Translations under genes and position numbers: made by a program
From: Terriglobales bacterium
GTDB lineage: Bacteria > Acidobacteriota > Terriglobia > Terriglobales > Acidobacteriaceae
Direction: 5' to 3'
NCBI GenBank assembly: GCA_030043575.1
Contig: JASHXK010000322.1
Location: 1-15,602, forward strand
Length of the DNA: 15,602 bases
Shown here: positions 6,301 to 15,000 of the stretch, piece by piece
Numbering within the stretch: the stretch's first letter is position 1
How the letters are laid out: each line of letters opens with the position of its first letter
The notes under the pieces: model-generated
Seen by the model: the letters and a program-made list of their open reading frames with translations, nothing else
Database searches by the model: none
What the model was told of the DNA's origin: nothing

Positions 6301-8974
6301 GCTTATCGAAACACCGATAACGCAGCTCACGCGCGAGATCGCTGACGGCTGGAAATGCGCCTCGCGTGATCGAGACCATTCTGTCCAGCAACGTGCGGAA
6401 CGTTTCATCCGGCGGAGATGTGAAGGTGGTTGCTTCCGACAACCTCCGTTGCAGCACCTGGCGAATGACAGCAGCCTGTTGCTCGACCCGTTGATAGGAT
6501 TTATAAATCCAAAGCAGGCACTCTTCCAGCTCTGGAGATCGATCGAGCGTGGGCAATCCGTAATGGGCCACAGCTCGCCACAGTGCCGCCACGAACTCCG
6601 AGGGAACTCCTTCCCCGTGTGTATCGAGCATTCGCAGATACGAGAACAGGTACGCCTCAGTGCTCGGCGCCTCACCGGTTACCTGGTCGTGTCCTTTCGG
6701 ATTGCGCCGGAAGAGCGCACATATGTCCACGAAGATGTTGAGGATTTTGTCTTCCCCACGGCGCACTTCTTCGGTGTCGGCCTCGCTGGCACGGAACTGC
6801 TTCCATTCTGTCAACAGGTGGGACATCCGTACCGGATCGACCTCAAAACCGAGCAATAGTTGCTGTAGTTCGTCCAGGTTACGGCGCCAGCGACTTGCTT
6901 GACCCTGAGCATCATCAGCTTGCGGCAGAGAAGTGTTGAACGTTATACGCTCGGTGGCAGCCGAGGACTTCTTGTCGGCTGCCGGCTCAATCTGCACCAA
7001 AGGCGCTCCGCTGCTGACTTGCACGTTGGGGGTCGCCATCACCTGCCGCACTTTGCCGGCAAAGGGCGCAACCACCTGTGTCTCCATCTTCATCGCTTCC
7101 AGCACCGCCAGTCGATCTCCAGTCGAGACCGAGTCGCCGGGCTTGACCGCAATGGACACCACAACTGCAGGAGAAGGCGCTCGCACAATGCCGCCGTCAT
7201 CACGGTCGATGCGATGCGATACGCCGCCAACTTCGATGCGATAGCTCGGTCCTTGCTCGACCGATACAACGTGATAACACCGTCCGAAAACTGTCAGCCA
7301 ATACTCGAACGGACCACGCCGCTCGATGTGCGCATCGAAAGCCGCCCCATCGACATCAAGCCGGTAGCTGTGCAGGCCCAGCCGATAAATCTTGATCGAA
7401 TAAGCGTGATCGCGATAGCGCAACTCGACCTTGTGTCCTACTTCGCTGCGCACGTGCGGCCGGCCGCGCACCGCTGATTCGTAGAACTGTGTCTGCTCGA
7501 CTTTAGACTCGGCGTTGCAGGCCTCGATCGCAGCTTGCACCAGCGCTACATCAAGATTTCTTCGTGAAAGGTGTTCGCCTTTGGCAGCGAGGCGGTCGAG
7601 CCAGGCAATATCTACATCGCTATGCTTCACTGCCTCGCGGTCAAGCAATTCCATCAAGAACGCGCGGTTGCTGACTCCACCACGGATGACCACCACACTC
7701 TCGCGCAGAACTCGCTGCAGCCGTGCAAGTGCCTCGTTTCGGTTCTGTCCGTAGGCGATGATCTTGGCAATCATCGAATCGAATTCGGCAGGAATGTTGT
7801 CGCCTTCTTCCACTCCGGTGTCGATGCGAACTCCCGGCCCGGTCAACATTCGGAAGCGCTCAATCATACCGGGGGAAGGAGCAAAGCCGTTGTCCGCGTC
7901 CTCCGCATTCAACCGCACCTCAATCGCGTGACCTGCAGTACGCGGCGGATCTCCGTCCAACCGCCCGCCCTGCGCAACATGGATTTGCAGCTTCACCAGA
8001 TCGATGCCGGTGGTGCATTCGGTCACTGGATGCTCTACCTGGAGCCGGGTGTTCATCTCCATGAACAAAAATCGCCGGCTATGAGGTTCGTACAAGAACT
8101 CCACCGTGCCGGCATTGTGATAACCGGCTGCCTGGCTGATGCGGATCGCCGCTTGGCGCAGCCACTCATCTTGCTCACCCGACAGCGCTGGCGAAGGCGC
8201 TTCCTCCAGCACCTTCTGATGGCGGCGTTGGATCGTACAGTCACGAACACCAACGGCCCACGTCGTACCATGATGATCGGCGATAACCTGCACCTCGACG
8301 TGTCGCGCGCCGGTGACCAACTGCTCCATGAAGACCGTGGGATCGCCGAAGGCTTTGAACGCCTCAGCGCGGGCGCTTTCGAAGGCCTTCTCCAAGTCAG
8401 CAGGCGCTTGAACGCGCCGGATTCCGTGACCACCGCCGCCGGCGGTTGCCTTGATGAACAGGGGATATCCAAGATGCTCGGCGTGGTGCCAGGCATCGGC
8501 GATAGTTTCTACCGGTCCCCCGCTCCACGGTGCGACAGGGGTCTGCGCACCCTCGGCCAGCTGTTTCGATGAGATCTTGTCCCCTAATCGCCGCATGACA
8601 TCGCCTTCCGGTCCGATAAAGACGATGCCCATGTCCCGGCAGAGATCGGCAAACTGCGCATGCTCAGCGACGAAACCCCATCCCACCCAGGCTGCCTCGG
8701 CGCGCGCTTCCGCTAAAACACGCTCCAGGCGAGAGTAGTCGACATAACTGCTCTTCAGATGGTGGGTGTTGGGATCAACTGTATGCGGTGGACCCAATGA
8801 GACTGCCTCGTCCGCCTCGCGCACGAACATCGCTTGGCGGTCGGGATCGGTAAAGAGAGCGATGGTCCGCAGCGAGGCGCCATGCTCCTGGTTGAACTCG
8901 CGTGCCGCATGAATAAATCGCATTGCGGCTTCGCCACGGTTGACGATAGCGACACGTTGGAATTCGCGTTCCAT
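3350..8974 (-). CDS. Single-chain, eukaryote-type acetyl-CoA (acyl-CoA) carboxylase
   Basis: This 1874-residue enzyme should carboxylate biotin with bicarbonate and ATP, then pass the carboxyl group to acetyl-CoA (or another acyl-CoA), supplying malonyl-type extender units. Residues 1-~470 are biotin carboxylase: GDK at 131-133, Lys175, Gly-rich loop GGGGHGIR at 179-186, RRHQKVLEEA at 250-259, and EMNTRLQVEHPVTE at 306-319. Residues ~595-663 are the biotinyl domain with EAMKMET; Lys629 is the biotinylation site. Residues ~690-1260 match the central region of eukaryotic ACC in the part around LWRLKNFKIERLP (1111-1123) and YWNRIFLYVWPTLNL (1194-1208). Residues ~1275-1850 are carboxyltransferase: an N-half with LSAGAKISMDSG (1402-1413) and GGYDRIMG (1497-1504), and a C-half with LSGFDGS (1681-1687) and FSRTLNE (1729-1735). 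The start is ATG, 28 bases after the synthase stop, with a weak GGTGG upstream; no in-frame start precedes it in the gap. Acyl-CoA specificity cannot be read here, so a propionyl- or longer-chain substrate is possible. Confidence 0.93.
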   Translation of the reverse strand: MEREFQRVAIVNRGEAAMRFIHAAREFNQEHGASLRTIALFTDPDRQAMFVREADEAVSLGPPHTVDPNTHHLKSSYVDYSRLERVLAEARAEAAWVGWGFVAEHAQFADLCRDMGIVFIGPEGDVMRRLGDKISSKQLAEGAQTPVAPWSGGPVETIADAWHHAEHLGYPLFIKATAGGGGHGIRRVQAPADLEKAFESARAEAFKAFGDPTVFMEQLVTGARHVEVQVIADHHGTTWAVGVRDCTIQRRHQKVLEEAPSPALSGEQDEWLRQAAIRISQAAGYHNAGTVEFLYEPHSRRFLFMEMNTRLQVEHPVTECTTGIDLVKLQIHVAQGGRLDGDPPRTAGHAIEVRLNAEDADNGFAPSPGMIERFRMLTGPGVRIDTGVEEGDNIPAEFDSMIAKIIAYGQNRNEALARLQRVLRESVVVIRGGVSNRAFLMELLDREAVKHSDVDIAWLDRLAAKGEHLSRRNLDVALVQAAIEACNAESKVEQTQFYESAVRGRPHVRSEVGHKVELRYRDHAYSIKIYRLGLHSYRLDVDGAAFDAHIERRGPFEYWLTVFGRCYHVVSVEQGPSYRIEVGGVSHRIDRDDGGIVRAPSPAVVVSIAVKPGDSVSTGDRLAVLEAMKMETQVVAPFAGKVRQVMATPNVQVSSGAPLVQIEPAADKKSSAATERITFNTSLPQADDAQGQASRWRRNLDELQQLLLGFEVDPVRMSHLLTEWKQFRASEADTEEVRRGEDKILNIFVDICALFRRNPKGHDQVTGEAPSTEAYLFSYLRMLDTHGEGVPSEFVAALWRAVAHYGLPTLDRSPELEECLLWIYKSYQRVEQQAAVIRQVLQRRLSEATTFTSPPDETFRTLLDRMVSITRGAFPAVSDLARELRYRCFDKPLFEEVRRKTYAEAEAHLAYLEAHPDAVDRQKRVRALIECPQPLASILASRFDMATPTTRELMLEVVLSRYYYSVHELTNFRTLSMNGYNCPSAEYDEKGKHVHVLAAHAQYAQLARAMREIIPFVTQVPSDDEVVLDFCTWSSDPVAGPEETQREIHSIINQAGLPRLVRHIVVAVSGAGRDPGLGGMQHFTYEPGASGYEEARLFRGVHPMMAERLHLWRLKNFKIERLPSIEDVYLLHAVANVNPKDERLFAVAEVRDLTPVHNKAGRIEQLPQLERMFAEAIAAIRQYQSQRPANKRLYWNRIFLYVWPTLNLKPDEVNDIVRRLAPATDGLGLEQVVVRARIPNPRTGELRDTIMRISAPGDAGLLTTFRPAAKLQPMRPLTAYDQKVVKMRQRGLLYPYEIIKLLTPAPEDTRADLPPGEFVELDLDDKGRLVPVDRPYGENKANIIVGIIRNFTAKHPEGMTRVVLLGDPSKDLGALAEPECRRILAALDRARDKQVPLEWFTLSAGAKISMDSGVENMDWIAGVLRSLVQFTQAGGEVNLVVNGINVGAQPYWNAEATMLMHTRGVLIMTPKGAMVLTGKRALDYSGSVSAEDNQGIGGYDRIMGFNGQAQYFARDIDDACRILMRHYEHTYIAPGEKSPRRAVTNDPIDRDVCLSPHRNGDGEGFASVGEIFSNETNPGRKKSFEIRKVMRAVVDQDHGYLERWSGMRSAETAVVWDAHLGGYPVGLIGIESKPVPRFGFVPADGPDQWTAGTLFPLSSKKVARAINAASNNRPVVILANLSGFDGSPESMRRLQLEYGAEIGRAVVNFQGPMVFCVISRYHGGAYVVFSRTLNEQLEVVALEGTYASVIGGAPAAAVVFATEVEARAQKDSRVQALNQALAQADAAEKGRIRAELDELFKRVHSEKLGEVAAEFDRIHSVHRAMEVGALHTIIAPKTLRPYLIHAIERGLGKAEPVTAAKSRAAEPEAVLQAP

Positions 8975-9002
8975 AACCCACCACCGAAGCGCAGTTCGTT
9001 CC

Positions 9003-12000
9003 CTAGGAGACGGTCATAGGTTCAGCAGCGATCACCGCCTGCATAGCCTTCAGCCACTCGGCATCGAGCCCTTTGCCCGTCGCCACAGTGCGATAACCGT
9101 TGAGGATCAGGTAGCGGTTGCCGCTTGCGTCCACCACCTCCGCATCGAAGCTTCCCTGCTCCGGATGTGGAGTGACTAGGGCGTATAGGCGTCCCTCAGC
9201 TAACTGCGGCGCGCGTAGCCAGGAGACCTGCTCAACATGCAGTGGCAGACCCATCCGGCTTTGAGCGCCCATTTCCCACAGACCGGCAGTCTGGAAGCAG
9301 AGCTCGATCAGCCGCGGCGACATGAGGGTCGGCCGGTCGGGCGGCTGGTGGTTGACGGGAAGCTTGGCGGCCAGTTCGCCAATCATCCGCTGTCCGTCCC
9401 ACCACGCATGATCCACAACCTGGTAGGCCGGACCGTGAAAGTAAATGCGATAGATTTGCGCTGCGGCAACCATCGCATCCGCCGTCAAGCGCGGAATTGC
9501 GCCCTTCACAGCTTGCATCGGCTGTTTGCCGACGCGCACGCGAGCGGTGAAGTGGAGTGTCTCTTGCGGCTGCGGATGATTGGCCAATGCCCTCCGGCCG
9601 ATCAGCCGGCAATCGGCCACCAGCTTGTCGCCTTGTGAATGGAGGTTCGCCTGGATAATCACCGCTCGCGGCTCCTCCTTGTAGAACTTGAACGGAGCCA
9701 GGAAGTTCACCTCCTCGATGGCTTCGATGTACCACCCGGGATGCATGCAGACCGCTGCCTCGGCGAAGGCCTCGATGCCCATAACGCCGGGAAGCACAGG
9801 AATGCCATCGATCTGGTGGTCATAGAGGAACGGCTGTTCTTTGGGATTGAGGGTGGCTTCCATCGTCAAGCCACTGTAGATGCCCATGCCGGTGATAGCG
9901 CCGACCATAGGTCCTTGGCCAAGCTGTTCCCTCGACTTGAGTAATGCGGCTGTATCCAGTCCGCCAGTTGAATCCCACTCATCCAGCAAAACGCCGAGTC
10001 GCGTACCAATCACGATCTCCCCGCGCGTTCCACCGTTGGTCAGCTCTCGCCGAATCAGAGGAACTCCCGCCTCCGGCGGCAGCATGTCGATTCCCGCGAG
10101 CTCCATCATCTTCGGAATCGAGCCGCGTGTCGCCATGCCGATACCCCCCCAAGCAGTCCAGTCGATCACAATGCCACGCGTCTGTGGCCGGGTCGAGCGA
10201 AAGCTTGAGGTGTACTTGCAGAGCAGATCGTTGGCGGCGCTGTAATCGGTTTGGCCGGCGTTGCCGAATCGCCCGGCGACGGAGCTGAACGCCACCGTCG
10301 CACCCACAGGCGTGTCGCCTATTGCGTGCAGCAGGTTGAACCAGCCATCCGCCTTGACGTCGAATACGAGATCGAATTCGCGCTGGTCTTTATCCGGCAG
10401 GAAGTGACTGCGCTCCAGACCCGCAGCGTGCAACAGGACGTCGATGCGGCCGCTGTTTTTTTTCACCTCTGCGATCACCTTCGCGACGCCTTCCGCATCC
10501 GCGAGGTTGACGCTGAAGTAGTGTGGCGTCCCGCCGGCCGCCTTTACCGCGTTGATTGCGCTGAGTGCCGCGTGCGCGCGCTCCAGGGCTGCCAGCTCTT
10601 TTTCCACCAGCGCAGGCGTGGCTCGTTCGCCGCGTGCTTGAATGCGGGCAAACAAGTCGCGCTTGAGGTTGTCTTTGTCGCCGATGAAACGCGCGATATC
10701 AGGATTGTTTGCATCTGGCTCAGGAACGAGGTCCAGCAGGTAGAATGTTCCGCCGGACGCCGCCGCCAGATCCGCGGTGATCGCCGACACAATACTGCCC
10801 GCCGCCCCCGTGACTACGAAGACGCTGTTGCTGTTCAGCGTGAGACCGGGCTTGCCGTCTTCTGCTGGTTGCTCCTGCAGTCCGATGGTCCAGCGCAATC
10901 CATTCTTGTAGCCGATCTCCACTGCGCCGTTGTCGCGCAGCGTCTCCTGAATGAGGATTTCCGCTATCTCCGATGCACTGAGGCTCTCCTCGAAATCCAC
11001 AGCTTTAACCAGCACCTCGGGGCGCTCGCGCTTGTAGGTTTTTACGAAGCCCGTCACGCCGCCGCCCATAGGCGCAAGCGCACCCACGTCGTCGTACCCA
11101 TGTTGTCCACCGAGATGAGTGGCTGCAACCAGGAAAGCTCCCGGCTGCGCGACCTGCCCATACAGGGTTCGCATGGTGGTGTAGAGCGATTTCACACGGA
11201 CTTGCAAGGCCTGATGCCACGTTGTCAACTCCATCCTGCTCAGCGGCCCTTCATTGTCCAGCGCAGGCAGCCAGTAAATGCCTTTCACCGGTCCTGCCGC
11301 CAGCCAGGTTCTTAGCGAGTTCGCCAACTCCTCGGAGCTCTGCGTACTGTCGATGCTCAGGACCTCGACCCCGAGCGTCTTGAGCTGCCCAGCGAGCGCA
11401 TCGCCCGCCCCGTTATTGTCGGACATCAGGACGACACGACTGCCGGTATTCAGCGCTACTCCCGTCGGCTTGCAGATTGCCAGTGGGGGACGAAGGGTCG
11501 GCACAGGCACGCGCCGCGGGACTTGATTCGCCGCGTCGAAGCTCGCGAGCGGCACACGAGGGGCCGTCGAAGGCGCAACCGCAGTCGGCTTCTTCCCTTC
11601 CGCTGCCGCGGCAGTTGTTTGCCCTGATCCAGGACGCCGTTGTTGAGCGAACTGGATGACATGCGCCAAGGTCGGAAAGTCGCGCAGCTTCATATTTTCA
11701 TCACGTGGGATGTTGTAGGCCGCGCGGACCGCAGCAAACATCTCCGCTTGCTTCACCGTATCAATGCCCAGATCGGCTTCAAGATCAAGATCCAGATCAA
11801 GCATCTCCGGGGGATAACCAGTCTTCTCCGCAACGATCTCCAGCACCTTCTGCTTGATCGAGTCCAAAGAGACTTCCGGGGCCGCGGCCGCTACTCCTGC
11901 AACGGACTGCGGGGCGACTTCTGGTACGGGCGTCGCTGCGGTTGGCTGTTGTACAGCCACAGGAGTCGATTGCAGCGATACTCCGAGTCCGCGCTGCGCG

Positions 12001-15000
12001 AACTGGATCACATGCGCCAAAGTCGGAAAGTCGCGGAGCTTTAGATTTTCGTCGCGCGGGATGTTGTACGCCGCGCGCACAGCCGCGAACATCTCCGCTT
12101 GCTTCACCGTATCGATGCCCAGATCGGCTTCGAGATCAAGATCGAGATCAAGCATCTCTTGCGGATAGCCAGTCTTTTCCGCAACGATCTCCAACACCTT
12201 CTCCTTGATCGACTCTAGAGAGACCTTCGCGGCGGGCTGTGCCGCCACAGACGGCGGCGCAAGTGCCGTCGCCGTCGGGGTCGCGGGCGGAGCCGCAACA
12301 TAATCATCTTTCATTTCCGGGCTGAGGGCAGGCGCAGGCTCCTGAGCCGCACCGGGCTGCCGCTGCTGCGCGAACTGGATCACGTGCGCCAAGGTTGGAA
12401 AGTCCCGCAGTTTCATGTTTTCGTCGCGCGGGATGTTGTAGGCCGCGCGTACAGCAGCGAACATTTCTGCCTGCTTAACCGTGTCGATGCCAAGGTCGGC
12501 TTCCAGGTCGAGATCCAAGTCCAGCATCTCTTGCGGGTAGCCCGTCTTTTCGGCAACGATCTCTAGTACCTTCGCCTGGATCGACTCCAGAGAAACGGAC
12601 GATGCATCTTGCAGGGGCTGTACTGGGACCGCAGCCGTTACCGACGCGGCAGGTACTTCGACCGTAGGCGCTGACGCCTGAGGAACCTGTACTGGTGTCG
12701 CTATCTCGCCAGCCAAGTCCGGCCGATTCTCGTAGACGAAGCGAATCACATGCGCCAGCGTGGGATAGTCGCGCAGCTTGCGATTCTCGTCGCGCGGAAT
12801 GTTGTAGATCTGGCGAATCGCGGCAAACATTTCGGCCTGCTTCACCGTATCGATGCCGAGATCAGCTTCGAGATCGAGATCCAGGTCCAGCATCTCCTGT
12901 GGATATCCGGTCTTCTCGACAACCAGTGCGAGAATGCGTTCCTTGACATTCGCAATACCAGTTTCAGTTGCAGCCGGGGCTGAAGAAGACGGGGCTACTG
13001 TCTTCGCTAACGCGAGTTCGGGCGCAACCTTCGGAGCAGGTGCAGATACCTCTCCCACCGGCGCTGCAGCCACGGGCTCTGCGGCCTTTTGCATCGTTTC
13101 GACACCACTCGCCAGGTCCGGCCGCTTCTCGTAGACAAAGCGGATGACGTGCGCCAGCGTGGGATAATCGCGCAGCTTGCGGTTCTCGTCGCGCGGGATG
13201 TTGTACATCTCGCGAATGGCGGCGAAGATTTCCGCTTGCTTGACGGTGTCGACTCCAAGGTCCGCTTCCAAGTCCAAGTCAAGATCGAGCATATCGGCTG
13301 GATATCCGGTCTTCTCGACGGCTAACGCCAGAATCTGTTCTTTGACGGTGTCCTTACCCGCAGCTGGGACAGTCGCTGGAGCTGCAGCCTTCAACTCTGC
13401 AGGCTGTGCCGCTTCTGCTTTCGGAGCCGGCGGGGTTGTCACGGGTTTCGTTTCCGCAGTCACCTTCGCCACAACAGCCTGGGCCGGCTGAACCTTCACG
13501 GTTGCGGCGGCTGGGGCAACAACGGTCCGCGACTCCTGGACCGCTGCTGCAACCCGCGCTTGCGGTCCTTCGTCGTGGACGCGCAGCGTACGCTTCACCA
13601 CTTCAAGTTCCGGCTTCCCATGTCCGGCAACCCGAGCCAACCAGGCGTTCCAAGCAGCGGCATCCACGATGCGAGACGCGTATCCCAGTTGGTTGGGAGT
13701 GGGACGAAGACCATCTGGCGTCTTCGTCCAGCGCAGCAGCGCCATACTGATCTGCGAGCCGAACCCCGCACCCAGGCGCAGTGCATACTCCACCGCATAT
13801 TGTCCTCCCTTCGCGAGGTTCAGCAAGCCCAGCTCGGGATCGACCTCCTTGAAGTTCGGCACCGGCGGCACAATTCCCGTCTCCAGCGCCTTCACGGCCA
13901 GCACTTCTTCAATGCCGGTCGCCATCGCGTGCCCGGTATAGCCCTTGGTGTTGGCAATGACGATCTGGTCGGCAGCATCGCCGAATGTCTTACGCAGAGC
14001 GAAGATCTCAGCCGAGGCGCTTCCGCCGCGCGCCGGTGTATAAGTCTCATGGGAGACGAATACCGTTCGCGGCGCGATGTCGTAACGCGAAAGGCCATAG
14101 CGCTTCTCGACGTCAGCAATCAAAGTCTCCATGACCTGCGTGATGTGCTGGACGTCGAGCCGTGTGCCGTGGAAGGCGCTATTCGCCGTCGCCTCGCCCA
14201 GCACTTCGCAGATAGGACGAATGCCGCGCTCCGAAGCCGCTGCCGAGCTTTCGACCATCAGCGCCGCCGCCCCCATGCCGACGATCAGGCCGTGGCGGCG
14301 CTTATCGAAGGGAGTGGCTGCCTCTTCTACCTTTTCGTCAGTTGCAGCTGCGCCGCTGGCCAGGAAGCCCGCGCCGAACCACTCGATCATGTTGTCGGAG
14401 GTGACATCGTCGGCGGAGAGGATAATCACGCGCCGGCAGCGTCCGGCACGGATCCAATCGTCCGCGACAGCCAGAGCCTGTGCGGTTGTTGCGCAAGCTG
14501 CATTCAGCTGGGTGTTCGGGCCACGCGCGCCGATGTACTCGGCGAACTGCGAGTGTCCCATGGACAGCGTGCGGAATAAGAATCGCCGATCGAAGACATA
14601 GGGCCGTTTCTCGATATCGGCGCGCAACTGGTCTATGCGTCGCGCGATCTCCTGTCCGAGTGTGGAATGACCGTTGGCGCTCTGCGCGCTCCACCCTTCC
14701 AGCATCGCCAACTCTTCGCGACGAGCGCGATCAATGTGATAGTCGGAGATGATCTCGGCAAAGGAGTCATACCCAGGAAAGGCAGAGCCGAAGATTACGC
14801 CGGTGTCATCACGCAAAGCTTCTGGCAGACCCCAGCGGTCGGGCAGCTTCGTTCCCTTCGTCGTCGTCTTGTAACGCATGACCAGAGGAATGCCGGCATC
14901 GCGTAAGGCATCGATGCCAACGGCAATCGCCAGGCGAGTCACCCGGTCGAGTGCCGCAACGCGCTCGCTGGAGACACCAAACTCTATCTCCAAATCGAAA

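Noticed and set aside
5423..6859. Long plus-strand open frame (478 codons) opposite the carboxylase
   Set aside because: It lies wholly antisense to a well-supported carboxylase, is rich in His, Arg and Gln with no recognisable domain, and is a by-product of GC-rich codon bias on the other strand.
7571..8572. Plus-strand open frame (333 codons) opposite the biotin carboxylase
   Set aside because: Antisense to intact catalytic motifs of the biotin carboxylase domain; no supporting features of its own.
10251..11315. Plus-strand open frame (354 codons) opposite the ketoreductase region
   Set aside because: Antisense shadow of the synthase; no domain, no ribosome site, and composition typical of shadow frames.
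11640..13349. Evenly spaced DNA repeats suggestive of a CRISPR or minisatellite array
   Set aside because: The period (~350-400 bases) and in-frame content show they are coding repeats of acyl carrier domains, not short direct repeats with spacers.
13560..14579. Plus-strand open frame (339 codons) opposite the ketosynthase
   Set aside because: Fully antisense to conserved ketosynthase motifs; Arg/His/Ser-rich with no family resemblance.
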